Source of the DNA: Enterobacteriaceae bacterium UBA5654 | Lineage (GTDB): Bacteria; Pseudomonadota; Gammaproteobacteria; Enterobacterales; Enterobacteriaceae | Length of the DNA stretch: 64,000 nt | Direction of reading: 5' to 3' | Assembly: GCA_002421005.1 (NCBI GenBank) | Contig: DIJC01000004.1 | Location: forward strand, 124,001 to 188,000 | Part shown: positions 53,849-62,415 of the stretch, piece after piece | Layout of the letters: the number at the start of each line of letters is the position of its first letter | Numbering within the stretch: position 1 is the first letter of the stretch | Notes under the pieces: model-generated | What the model saw: only the letters and a program-made list of their open reading frames with translations | What the model was told of the DNA's origin: nothing | The model's database searches: none | Translations under genes and position numbers: made by a program

Positions 53849-54064
53849 TTATTGTACGTATTTCCAGACCGTCTTAGGGACTTCACCCACGTTATACAAT
53901 CTGCCGCCAGAAACCAGCTCCGCGCGGCGGTGGTCGGCGGCGCGATACATGTTGATAATTTCGGCGTCGTCGCTCAGGCTGTAGTTAAGATGATCAAACA
54001 GTTTTTCCAGGGTTTCGAGAGAATTGATTTTACGGAATTTTAATAAATAATCCTGTACGCTCAT
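53849..54064 (-). CDS. cnu: Hha-family nucleoid-associated protein Cnu (YdgT)
   Basis: A 71-residue Hha/YmoA-type partner of H-NS that modulates silencing and binds an oriC sequence in E. coli. The conserved core INMYRAADHRRAELVSGGRL is present. Start at MSVQDYLLKF follows GGAT and matches E. coli; five upstream codons were rejected. Confidence 0.95.
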   Translation of the reverse strand: MSVQDYLLKFRKINSLETLEKLFDHLNYSLSDDAEIINMYRAADHRRAELVSGGRLYNVGEVPKTVWKYVQ

Positions 54065-54279
54065 TGTAGGTTGATCCATTTAATAATGAGAATAATAAGT
54101 TAATAAATATTGATCGCATGGATATGCTTTATGACTCTCTACCGTATCTGCGCACTCGCTGTTAAACGTCCCAGAAATTTGGCATTTAATGCGGCGCTAA
54201 ATAGTTAAGTAATAAATCGTAAATTCAGGAGAATAAAATTACTGATTTACAGAAGAGAGTAAAGATGCCTACCCGATAA

Positions 54280-54303
54280 CGCAGATGCCGGACGGCACCT
54301 GCG
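54280..54303 (-). terminator. Hairpin after the phospho-beta-glycosidase gene
   Basis: Arms CGCAGATGCC/GGCACCTGCG (one mismatch) with a 4-base loop, 10 bases past the stop. Slightly REP-like (GCCGGACGGC core); single copy seen here. Confidence 0.5.
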
Positions 54304-54312
54304 CAGAGAAGA

Positions 54313-55713
54313 TTAACGCTGTTCGCCCTGGCTGGCAATAACGTTCTGATACCAGAAGTAGCTCTTTTTGCGTTTTCGTGCCAAATCCTGCTGATGATCA
54401 ACATACACAAAGCCATATTGCTTTTTATAGCCGTTAAGCCAGCTTAGCAGATCGATAAATGACCACGGATAATAGCCCCGCACGTCGGCCCCGGCTGCAA
54501 TGGCTTTTTCCAGCGCGTCGATATGCATCCGTAAATAGTCAATGCGCGGATCGTCAACAATCTCGCCATCAACGATAGAGTCCTTCGCCCCCAGCCCATT
54601 CTCGGTAATATAGATGGGAATATTATCGTAGCGCGCTTTGATCATCATAATGCCGTCAGTTAATCCCTGTGGCCAAATCTCCCAGTCCCAGTCGGTATAC
54701 ACGCCGTCAGGATTACGCACAAACTTGTACAATCCCTTAAAGCCAAACTCACCGGCGCTTTGACGCTCGCCGCTGTTATTCGCCTGGGTGCAGGTTTCAT
54801 CCGGGTTAGCGGCGACGGTTTCCCGGCGATAATAGTTAAGGCCGATAAAATCGCAGCGGTTATCGCGCAACAGTTGCATATCGCCATCTGCACAAACCGG
54901 GACGCCCCACAGTGCCTGAGTTTGCTGGAGCAATCCGGCAGGGTAGCTCCCTTTCAGGACCGGATCGTACAGCCAGTGGGTGTGAATGGCGTCGGCAAGT
55001 TCGCTCGCGGCAACATCTTCCGGGCTATCGGTCAGCGGAGTATGCGGCTGAAGCACATTCACAAAGCCAATTTCACCTTTAATGCCGCTTTCACGAAAAG
55101 CCTGAACCGCCAGCGCATGGGCGATGAATACGTGATGACAGGCCTGAATCGCGCGTGCCGGATCTTTTACTGACGGGGGATGGCTGCCGGTAATATAACC
55201 ATGACCAATAAATACGATGGTTTCGTTAAACGTGGCCCACAGTTTCACCCGATCGCCAAAGCGTGCATAACACAGGCGGGCATATTCCACGAACGCCTCG
55301 GCGACGGCCCGGGATTCCCATCCGCCTTCATCCTGGAGCGCCTGAGGGAGATCCCAGTGGTACAGCGTCAGCATCGGCTCAATGTTATGCGCCAGCAGCT
55401 CATCGATCAGATCGCTGTAGAATTTTATCCCGGCTTCGTTAACCTCACCCCGTCCGGCGGGCAGCAGGCGCGGCCATGAGACTGAGAAACGGTAGCTCTG
55501 CAGACCCATTTCCGCCATTAACGCCACGTCTTCGCGGAAGCGGTGATAATGATCAACGGCAACATCGCCATTGGTATCCTGATAAGTCGTGCCTTGCTGG
55601 TGGGAAAAAATATCCCAGATGGACGGACCTTTCCCGTCCTCGTTATACGCGCCTTCAACCTGATACGCTGCGGTTGCCGCGCCCCAAAGAAAATCCTTCG
55701 CAAAAGCCGTCAT
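54313..55713 (-). CDS. GH1 phospho-beta-glycosidase (6-phospho-beta-glucosidase type)
   Basis: A 466-residue glycoside hydrolase family 1 enzyme. Acid/base Glu164 (ATFNET), nucleophile Glu371 (YITENGLGAKD). Ser424, Lys431 and Tyr433 in LLSWLNGYKKQYG have the spacing (S-x6-K-x-Y) that binds the 6-phosphate in phospho-glycosidases such as LacG, in place of the Glu-Trp of free-sugar beta-glucosidases. It should cleave PTS-imported phosphorylated beta-glucosides. No PTS permease is adjacent. It sits between cnu and blr, which are neighbours in E. coli, so it is an insertion; a 20-bp inverted repeat precedes it. Confidence 0.85.
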   Translation of the reverse strand: MTAFAKDFLWGAATAAYQVEGAYNEDGKGPSIWDIFSHQQGTTYQDTNGDVAVDHYHRFREDVALMAEMGLQSYRFSVSWPRLLPAGRGEVNEAGIKFYSDLIDELLAHNIEPMLTLYHWDLPQALQDEGGWESRAVAEAFVEYARLCYARFGDRVKLWATFNETIVFIGHGYITGSHPPSVKDPARAIQACHHVFIAHALAVQAFRESGIKGEIGFVNVLQPHTPLTDSPEDVAASELADAIHTHWLYDPVLKGSYPAGLLQQTQALWGVPVCADGDMQLLRDNRCDFIGLNYYRRETVAANPDETCTQANNSGERQSAGEFGFKGLYKFVRNPDGVYTDWDWEIWPQGLTDGIMMIKARYDNIPIYITENGLGAKDSIVDGEIVDDPRIDYLRMHIDALEKAIAAGADVRGYYPWSFIDLLSWLNGYKKQYGFVYVDHQQDLARKRKKSYFWYQNVIASQGEQR

Positions 55714-55767
55714 CTGTTACCTCTTAAGCTGAATATCCTGATCCAAAAAGATAATACGAACAGATAA

Positions 55768-55810
55768 CGCAATACTGCAACCGGTTTCAGAAACCGGTTG
55801 CAGTATTGCG
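55768..55810. promoter_or_regulatory. Large operator-like inverted repeat upstream of the GH1 gene
   Basis: Perfect 20-base arms (55768-55787 and 55791-55810) around CAG. Each arm holds a copy of TGCAACCGGTTTC, one base from the LacI-family AscG operator TGAAACCGGTTTCA, so the structure may be a double operator, a terminator for blr transcription, or both. Confidence 0.6.
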
Positions 55811-55831
55811 AGGAGGATCGCGCTCAGGCGG

Positions 55832-55972
55832 TTATTTATGCTGTGCGGGGCTATCAGGCGGTTGCGGCGGCTGATACTGATCGATATGACTGGCGACCAG
55901 CAGCAAAATAACGGAAATGCCCACGACAACCCAACCGGCAAGTTTAAGAATATTTCTGAATGGCGATAACAT
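55832..55972 (-). CDS. blr: Small membrane divisome-associated protein Blr
   Basis: A 46-residue single-span protein: a membrane segment (GWVVVGISVILLLVASHI, residues 13-30) followed by DQYQPP and a short tail ending QHK. The core VILLLVASHIDQYQPP matches E. coli Blr (VILLGVASHIDNYQPP), which influences beta-lactam susceptibility and interacts with divisome proteins. About four residues longer at the N-terminus; ribosome site weak, so the exact start is uncertain. Confidence 0.85.
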   Translation of the reverse strand: MLSPFRNILKLAGWVVVGISVILLLVASHIDQYQPPQPPDSPAQHK

Positions 55973-56183
55973 AAGCAACTTAAAGCTATTGAAAACGTTC
56001 ATAAATCCTAGCCGCTCGTCGGCAATTCGGCAAGTTCACAGAGGGATGAAATTAAAACTGTCGAATCAGCAGGTTATCGTACAGTAGCGGTAATGAAACT
56101 TTTCATTAGCGAAAGTTATTAATATGTTGTGACCAAAGTTGAGATGAGGTGAAATAGAGGCTGATAACGAAAAGGGGTTGAAG

Positions 56184-57227
56184 ATGAGCGACAATATTCG
56201 AGTCGGATTAATCGGTTACGGTTATGCCAGTAAAACATTTCACGCGCCGCTCATAGACGGTACGCCGGGGCTTGAACTGGCCGTCGTCTCCAGCAGCGAT
56301 GAAAACAAAGTCCACGCTGACTGGCCGGGCGTTAAAGTGGTTTCCGAACCGAAGCATTTGTTTAACGATCCTGCCATTGATCTGATTGTCATTCCTACGC
56401 CTAATGATACCCATTTCCCGCTGGCGAAAGCGGCGCTGGAAGCCGGAAAGCATGTGGTGGTGGATAAACCGTTCACCGTGACGTTGTCACAGGCACGCGA
56501 GCTTGATGCGCTGGCAAAAAGCCTCGGCCGACTGCTTTCCGTCTTTCACAACCGCCGCTGGGACAGCGATTTCCTGACGGTAAAAGCGCTGCTGGCAGAA
56601 GGTACGCTGGGGGAAGTCGCGTGGTTTGAATCCCACTTTGACCGTTATCGCCCGCAGGTACGTAATCGCTGGCGTGAACAGGGCGGGCCGGGCAGCGGCA
56701 TCTGGTACGATTTAGGTCCGCATCTGTTAGATCAGGCGGTTAATTTGTTTGGTTTACCGGTGAGTCTGAGCGTTGATTTAGCGCAGTTACGTCCGGGCGC
56801 GCAGTCTACTGACTATTTCCACGCCATTCTGCGTTATCCGCAGCGCCGCGTCGTTTTGCATGGGACGCTGCTGGCGGCTGCCGAAACCGCACGTTACATC
56901 GTGCACGGTTCGCGCGGCAGCTACATTAAATATGGGGTGGACCCGCAGGAAGAGCGCCTGAAAAACGGCGAGCGTTTACCGCAGGCCGACTGGGGCTATG
57001 ATATGCGTGACGGCGTTCTGACGCAGGCGGTGAGTGAAGATCGGCTTGAAACCGCGCCGCTGCTGACCAGCCCCGGCAACTATCCGGCCTACTATGCGGC
57101 GATCCGCGATGCGCTGAACGGTCACGGTGAAAACCCGGTTCCGGCAAGCCAGGCGATTCAAATCATGGAACTGATTGAGCTGGGGATTGAGTCATCCAAA
57201 CAGGGCGCTTCGCTTAGCCTGACCTGA
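56184..57227 (+). CDS. ydgJ: NAD(P)-dependent Gfo/Idh/MocA-family oxidoreductase YdgJ
   Basis: A 347-residue predicted sugar-type dehydrogenase. Rossmann motif GLIGYGYASKTFHAP at the N-terminus, the family signature HVVVDKPFTVT (Lys of the EKP-like motif) near 95, and the catalytic-domain stretch GGPGSGIWYDLGPHLLDQA. Substrate unknown. ATG chosen with AAGGGG at proper spacing rather than the TTG two codons earlier. Confidence 0.92.
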   Translation: MSDNIRVGLIGYGYASKTFHAPLIDGTPGLELAVVSSSDENKVHADWPGVKVVSEPKHLFNDPAIDLIVIPTPNDTHFPLAKAALEAGKHVVVDKPFTVTLSQARELDALAKSLGRLLSVFHNRRWDSDFLTVKALLAEGTLGEVAWFESHFDRYRPQVRNRWREQGGPGSGIWYDLGPHLLDQAVNLFGLPVSLSVDLAQLRPGAQSTDYFHAILRYPQRRVVLHGTLLAAAETARYIVHGSRGSYIKYGVDPQEERLKNGERLPQADWGYDMRDGVLTQAVSEDRLETAPLLTSPGNYPAYYAAIRDALNGHGENPVPASQAIQIMELIELGIESSKQGASLSLT

Positions 57228-57234
57228 TATTCGC

Positions 57235-57267
57235 GCCCGCTTACCGCACGGCAAGCGGGCACTTTTT
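57235..57267 (+). terminator. ydgJ terminator
   Basis: Stem GCCCGCTT/AAGCGGGC followed by ACTTTTT, between convergent ydgJ and add. Confidence 0.75.
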
Positions 57268-58268
57268 CAGGCGTTACGCACGCGCTGGATCAGCGCATCT
57301 TTTTCCTGGCGGCTTAAAAACGCAATTTCGAGGCCGTTAATCTGCGCCTGACGAATTTGGGCCGGGCTTAAACCCGCTGCCGGTGCCGCGACGGTATATT
57401 CATGAACAATATCCACGCCCTGAACCGCCGGATCGTCGGTATTCAGGCTGGCAAGTACGCCCTGATCGAGGAACGTTTTCAGGGGGTGATGCGCCAGAGA
57501 GGCGACGGTGCTGGTCTGAATATTCGAGGTCAGGCACGACTCAATGCCGATCTTCTGTTCTCTGAGAAACGCCATCAGCGCCGGATCTTCCACCGCTTTA
57601 ACGCCGTGGCCGATACGTTCCGCGCCGAGTTCGCGGATCGCCTGCCAGATACTTTCCGCGCCCGCTGCTTCGCCGGCATGAACCGTAATGTGCCAGCCCG
57701 CGTCACGCGCGCGGTTGAAATGACTCAGGAACAGAGAACCGGGGAAGCCGAGTTCGTCACCCGCCAGATCCAGCGCGGTGATGTGTTCGCGGGAGGCCAG
57801 CAGAGCTTCCAGTTCCTGTGAACAGGCCGCCTCGCCAAAGGTGCGGCTCAGAATGCCGATCAGCCGCGCCTCAACGCCGAAATCGCGGCTGCCGTCGCGA
57901 ACGCCTGCAATCACTGCTTCCACCACGCCTGCCACCGGTAAATCATGGCTCATCGCCATATAGCCAGGGGAGAAGCGCAGTTCCACATAGTGCAGGCCGT
58001 TGCGGGCGGCATCTTCCATATTTTCATACGCCACGCGGCGGCAGGCTTCCAGCGATCCGAGTACCTTCACGCCCCAGTCGAGTTTGGACAAAAAGCTGAC
58101 CAGATCCGGTTCGTTGTGGGTGACCTGAACGTGCGGACGCAGGGCGTCAAGCGTACTGGCGGGGAGGGCGAGATTGAACTCGCGTCCGAGATCGAGAATG
58201 GTCTGGGCGCGAATGTTGCCATCCAGGTGGCGGTGAATATCAGTCAATGGGAGGGTAGTATCAATCAT
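57267..58268 (-). CDS. add: Adenosine deaminase
   Basis: A 333-residue zinc amidohydrolase turning adenosine to inosine. Zinc ligands His12 and His14 (DIHRHLDG), His/Glu in ITVHAGEAAG and the Asp pair in NTDDPAVQG are all present. Start at MIDTTLPL matches E. coli; an ATG four codons upstream is the alternative. Belongs with purR/punRC functionally, though not in one operon. Confidence 0.96.
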   Translation of the reverse strand: MIDTTLPLTDIHRHLDGNIRAQTILDLGREFNLALPASTLDALRPHVQVTHNEPDLVSFLSKLDWGVKVLGSLEACRRVAYENMEDAARNGLHYVELRFSPGYMAMSHDLPVAGVVEAVIAGVRDGSRDFGVEARLIGILSRTFGEAACSQELEALLASREHITALDLAGDELGFPGSLFLSHFNRARDAGWHITVHAGEAAGAESIWQAIRELGAERIGHGVKAVEDPALMAFLREQKIGIESCLTSNIQTSTVASLAHHPLKTFLDQGVLASLNTDDPAVQGVDIVHEYTVAAPAAGLSPAQIRQAQINGLEIAFLSRQEKDALIQRVRNA

Positions 58269-58365
58269 GATCGCACTCATTTTTTAGTTAAAGTGCGATC
58301 CATTATAAAAACAAATGCGGGGAAAAAGCTATTTTGCGCAACAGATTTCTCCGTTGCGCAAAAGA

Positions 58366-59538
58366 TCAGCGTAAGGATTGTATTCCGGCAATTAGCCGTT
58401 CAACGCCCTGTTCCAGCTTGCTGCGCGGGCAGCCCGCGTTGAGGCGAACAAACCCGTTGCCTTCCGCACCGTAAGTATAGCCAGGCATAATCGCCACTTT
58501 TTGCTGCTCGATCAGCACTTTTTGCAGCGCCTGGTCGTCAATGCCCAGCGGAGTAAGATCGATCCACGCCAGATAGGTTGACTGCGGCGGCTGCCAGTTC
58601 AGCGCCGGGAATGCGCTATTCAGCGCGTCGGCAACGTACCGTAAATTTGCCTGAAGATACTCGCGCAGCGCGTCGAGCCACGGCTCACCCTGTTGATAGG
58701 CCGCAACGTGGGCGACCAGCGCCGGGACTGACGGCGAAGACAGCGCATCGCGATTTTTCAGCGCATTAAGATAGGCCTCGCGCGAAGCGTCATCCGCGAT
58801 AAAGCCATATGCGCCGGTCAGCGCCGGAATATTAAAGCTCTTCGAGCCGGAGGTTAACAGCGCCCAGCGGCTACGCGCCACCTCGCACCACGGAATATGC
58901 TGCGCCGCGCCCCAGACCATATCCATATGAATTTCATCGCTGATCACCGCGACGTGATGCTTTTCACACAGCTGCGCCATGGTTTCCAGCTCTGCGCGAG
59001 TCCAGACTTTGCCGCTGGGGTTGTGTGGGCTGCATAACAGCATCACGCTATTTTGCGGCTGGGCCAAAACCTGCTCAAGCCGGTCGAAATCGCACTGCCA
59101 GTCGTTACCCTGTTTTTGCAGCGGCACGGCGGCGACGCTGCGCTGATTGCTTTCAATGGTTTTGTAGAAGGCATCATAGGCAGGCGTGTGTACCACCACA
59201 CCATCGCCGGGGGCTGACCACTGGCGGATCATTTCGGCCACCATATAAATCACTGAAGGGCCATACACCAGCTGTTGGATATCGGGGCGACTGTTGAAAC
59301 GGGAAGAGAACCAGTGGGCCACCGCCGCGAGGAATTCGTCATTCTTCCAGCGGCTGTAACCGAGTACGCCGTGATCGAGCCGCTGACGCAGGGCATCCAG
59401 AATGCAGGGTGCGGTGGCAAAATCCATATCGGAGATGGTGAAGGGCAGCAGGTCGGCGGCACCAAAACGGTCGGCAACATAATCCCACTGGGTACACCAG
59501 GTGCCGTGACGATCGACGGGTGTTGAAAAATCAAACAT
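58366..59538 (-). CDS. malY: PLP-dependent C-S lyase / maltose regulon modulator MalY
   Basis: A 390-residue aminotransferase-fold beta-cystathionase that in E. coli also inhibits the activator MalT by direct binding. PLP Lys233 in TSGSKSFNIPAL; CSPHNPSGKVW and SDEIHMD are family motifs. Downstream of malX, 68 bases apart, in the malXY operon controlled by MalI. Confidence 0.96.
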   Translation of the reverse strand: MFDFSTPVDRHGTWCTQWDYVADRFGAADLLPFTISDMDFATAPCILDALRQRLDHGVLGYSRWKNDEFLAAVAHWFSSRFNSRPDIQQLVYGPSVIYMVAEMIRQWSAPGDGVVVHTPAYDAFYKTIESNQRSVAAVPLQKQGNDWQCDFDRLEQVLAQPQNSVMLLCSPHNPSGKVWTRAELETMAQLCEKHHVAVISDEIHMDMVWGAAQHIPWCEVARSRWALLTSGSKSFNIPALTGAYGFIADDASREAYLNALKNRDALSSPSVPALVAHVAAYQQGEPWLDALREYLQANLRYVADALNSAFPALNWQPPQSTYLAWIDLTPLGIDDQALQKVLIEQQKVAIMPGYTYGAEGNGFVRLNAGCPRSKLEQGVERLIAGIQSLR

Positions 59539-59606
59539 GTCAGCATCCTTATCTTTTTTATCGGAAGCGCATTTTCCCCCTTCTGCGGGAAGGGGGAAAG
59601 CCTTGT

Positions 59607-61196
59607 TTATGCCTGCACGCTGTGCATCAGCGTTGCCATTTCATCTTTCACCGACTGTACCTGCGGGCCAATGACTACCTGCAAATTATGTTGGTTGAGC
59701 TGGACCACGCCGATAGCGCGGTTGGCTTTTAATGCCGCGCTGTCTACCTTGCTCATATCGTTTACCGACAGACGCAGGCGGGTAATGCAGTTATCCAGCG
59801 AAACGATATTCTCCGCGCCGCCGAGCGCCGCCAGAATCGCAGGCACGTTGTAGCCGGATTTACCGGTCACGCCAGCCACCGCTTTTTCCAGCGGGCTGTT
59901 ATCAATTTCACGACCCGGCGTTTTGAGATTAAAGCGGGTGATAGCCAGACGGAAAATAGTGTAGTAAGCCACAAACCAAATTGCTGCCACTACCGGCACC
60001 ATATACCAGCGCGTTGCCAGACCGTGCAGCATACCGAATACCACAAAATCAATAATATTGCCGTCGGTATTACCGATGGTGACGCCCAGCACCGCCATGA
60101 GGGTAAAGCCAAGTCCGGTCAGTAAAGCATGAACAACGTACAGGATCGGTGCCACAAACAGGAACAGGAATTCCAGCGGTTCAGTGGTGCCGCCAACAAT
60201 ACAAGCCACCACGCCGGAAATCAGCAGGCCTTTAATTTTATGACGGTTTTCCGGGCGTGCGCAGTGATACATCGCCAGCGCCGCACCAGGCAGGCCGCCG
60301 AGGAAGGCAGGCATTTTGCCCTGGGACAGGAAGCGGGTCGCACTTTCGGCAAAACCGTGGGTTTCAGAACAGTTCAACTGCGCCTGGAAGATGGTCAGCG
60401 CGCCGCTGACGCTGTGACCGCAAACATCCAGCGTCCCGCCCGCTTCGGTAAAGCGGATCAGCGCCACCAGAATATGATGCAGGCCAAAAGGTAACAGCAG
60501 ACGTTCGCCGGTGCCGAAAATCATCGGGCCAAAATCGCCCGCGCTATTGATGGCATAACCCAGCGCGTTGATGCCCATCGCAAATACCGGCCAGATCAGC
60601 GGAATAACCAGCCCGACCAGGCCCAGTACCACTGAGGTAATAATCGGCACAAAGCGGGTGCCGCCAAAGAAAGCCAGGGCATCCGGCAGGCGAATGGTAT
60701 GAAAACGCTCGTGCAGCATCCAGACGATAATACCGGCGATCACCGCGCCAAGAATACCGGTGTCGATAGACTGAATGCCGAGGATATTCTGGATATTGTT
60801 CGCTTTGAGGACCGCAGCATCAGTGGTCGGCAGAATGCCCTTCATGGTCAGCCAGAAGTTAACGGCCAGATTCATCACCGCATAACCGACAAACCCGGCA
60901 AACGCCGCCACGCCTTTATTATCACGCGCCAGCCCCAGCGGGATGGCAACACAAAACATCACCGGTAAATAGCTGAAAGCGAATGAGCCGACTTTGCTCA
61001 TCCAGCCAAAAATGGCCTGCAAAATGGGCGTATCCAGCCAGGGAAGCAGGGTGGTGACATCATGACTGCTCAGCGAACTGCCAATGCCCATCATGATCCC
61101 GCAAAAGGACAGTAACGCCACGGGTAACATAAACGTTTTACCCAACTGCTGGAAGAACTCCCATAACGAGATCTTAGGTGCTGCTTTCGCACTCAT
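59607..61196 (-). CDS. malX: PTS EIICB component MalX (maltose/glucose)
   Basis: A 529-residue phosphotransferase permease. EIIC membrane domain (1-~415) with the glucose-family substrate loop (GTTEPLEFLFLF), then an EIIB domain whose phosphorylated cysteine is in LDNCITRLRL. It needs an external EIIA such as Crr. AAGGA ribosome site. Natural substrate uncertain. Confidence 0.96.
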   Translation of the reverse strand: MSAKAAPKISLWEFFQQLGKTFMLPVALLSFCGIMMGIGSSLSSHDVTTLLPWLDTPILQAIFGWMSKVGSFAFSYLPVMFCVAIPLGLARDNKGVAAFAGFVGYAVMNLAVNFWLTMKGILPTTDAAVLKANNIQNILGIQSIDTGILGAVIAGIIVWMLHERFHTIRLPDALAFFGGTRFVPIITSVVLGLVGLVIPLIWPVFAMGINALGYAINSAGDFGPMIFGTGERLLLPFGLHHILVALIRFTEAGGTLDVCGHSVSGALTIFQAQLNCSETHGFAESATRFLSQGKMPAFLGGLPGAALAMYHCARPENRHKIKGLLISGVVACIVGGTTEPLEFLFLFVAPILYVVHALLTGLGFTLMAVLGVTIGNTDGNIIDFVVFGMLHGLATRWYMVPVVAAIWFVAYYTIFRLAITRFNLKTPGREIDNSPLEKAVAGVTGKSGYNVPAILAALGGAENIVSLDNCITRLRLSVNDMSKVDSAALKANRAIGVVQLNQHNLQVVIGPQVQSVKDEMATLMHSVQA

Positions 61197-61242
61197 ACAT
61201 GGTTCCTTGTCATTGTAGATTCAGAGATTAACGGAGCGGAAA

Positions 61243-61258
61243 GATAAATCGTTTTACC
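61243..61258. promoter_or_regulatory. MalI operator at malX
   Basis: GATAAATCGTTTTACC, one half-site identical and one near-identical to the perfect MalI palindrome at 61321-61336. Confidence 0.8.
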
Positions 61259-61267
61259 AAATTTTAG

Positions 61268-61283
61268 TGCGACTAGTATCACA
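61268..61283. promoter_or_regulatory. CRP site in the malX-malI intergenic region
   Basis: TGCGACTAGTATCACA fits TGTGA-N6-TCACA with one mismatch; malX and malI are CRP-activated in E. coli. Confidence 0.7.
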
Positions 61284-61320
61284 CTTTTAGCTTATGATAG
61301 TGTTGCTCATGCGCCATAGT

Positions 61321-61336
61321 GATAAAACGTTTTATC
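61321..61336. promoter_or_regulatory. MalI operator at malI
   Basis: Perfect palindrome GATAAAACGTTTTATC, 27 bases before the malI start. Confidence 0.85.
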
Positions 61337-61362
61337 TCAGTGTGTAAGGAAACCGTACCTCA

Positions 61363-62391
61363 ATGACAATCGCCAAAAAAATTACAATCAGCGATGTAGC
61401 TCAGGCCGCAGGCGTATCGGTCAGTACCGTTTCGCTGGTATTAAGCGGTAAAGGGAGAATTTCGACGGCCACAGGGGAGCGGGTCAATCAGGCGATTGAG
61501 CAACTGGGTTTTGTGCGCAATCGGCAGGCCTCTTCGCTGCGCGGCGGGCAGAGCGGGGTGATTGGCCTGATTGTCAGCGACCTCTCCTCATCGTTCTACG
61601 CTGAACTGACTACCGGCATCACCAGTGCCCTGGAATCACAGGGTAAAATGGTGTTTCTGACCCAGGGCGGCGGCGATGGCGATCTCATGCTGCGGCGTCT
61701 CGACATGCTTATTTCCCAGGGCGTCGACGGGGTTATCATTGCCGGAGCTATTGAGCGCGGTGTGGAGTTTCGCGCGCTGGCAGAGCAATCCAACGTGCCG
61801 CTGGTATTTGCGTCCCGCGCCAGCTACCTCGATGATGTCGATCTGATCCGCCCTGACAACATGCAGGCGGCGCAGATGATCACCGAGCATCTTATCCGGC
61901 AGGGACATCAGCGCATCGCCTGGCTGGGCGGCGAAAGCGCCTCCCTGACGCGCGCCGAGCGGGTTGGCGGCTACTGTGCCACCTTGCTGAAATTCGGGTT
62001 ACCTTTTCACAGCGAATGGGTCGTGGAATGCGGCTCAAGCCAGAAGCAGGCCGCCGAAGCGACAGGCGAACTACTACGCCAGAATCCCACCATCAGCGCG
62101 ATCCTTTGCTATAACAGCGTGATTGCGATGGGCGCATGGTTTGGCCTGTTGCGTGCCGGTAAACAGAGTGATGAAGGTGGTCTGCAACGCTATTTTGAAC
62201 AGCAGGTGACGCTGGCGGGATTTGCCGAGGTGCCGGAACAGGTGCTTGATGATATCCCGATAAGCTGGGTGATCGCTCCAGCCAGAGAAATGGGTAGTCG
62301 CCTGGCGGAAAGAATTTTACAGCGGATTGAGAGCAGCAGTACGCCGTTACGCAATCAAATTATGCCGCCCCGACTGGTGATCCAAAAATAG
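61363..62391 (+). CDS. malI: LacI-family repressor MalI
   Basis: A 342-residue repressor of malXY and itself. HTH head ITISDVAQAAGVSVSTVSLV, hinge QASSLRGG, and a sugar-binding-protein-like core. The inducer is unknown. In E. coli malI is followed by hdhA and the uid genes; here ydgA follows directly in the opposite orientation. Confidence 0.95.
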   Translation: MTIAKKITISDVAQAAGVSVSTVSLVLSGKGRISTATGERVNQAIEQLGFVRNRQASSLRGGQSGVIGLIVSDLSSSFYAELTTGITSALESQGKMVFLTQGGGDGDLMLRRLDMLISQGVDGVIIAGAIERGVEFRALAEQSNVPLVFASRASYLDDVDLIRPDNMQAAQMITEHLIRQGHQRIAWLGGESASLTRAERVGGYCATLLKFGLPFHSEWVVECGSSQKQAAEATGELLRQNPTISAILCYNSVIAMGAWFGLLRAGKQSDEGGLQRYFEQQVTLAGFAEVPEQVLDDIPISWVIAPAREMGSRLAERILQRIESSSTPLRNQIMPPRLVIQK

Positions 62392-62408
62392 CCCCTCGAC
62401 GAGGGGCT
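62390..62408. terminator. Hairpin between malI and ydgA
   Basis: Stem AGCCCCTC/GAGGGGCT, loop GAC, overlapping the malI stop; no T-run. Confidence 0.5.
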
Positions 62409-62415
62409 GAAGAGA

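Noticed and set aside
54040..54132. A 29-codon hydrophobic frame overlapping the cnu start, as a YdgU candidate
   Set aside because: No ribosome site, overlaps cnu, and I cannot confirm similarity to YdgU.
54280..54303. REP/BIME element
   Set aside because: The GCCGGACGGC core is short and single; without a paired copy or the full REP consensus it is better called a hairpin.
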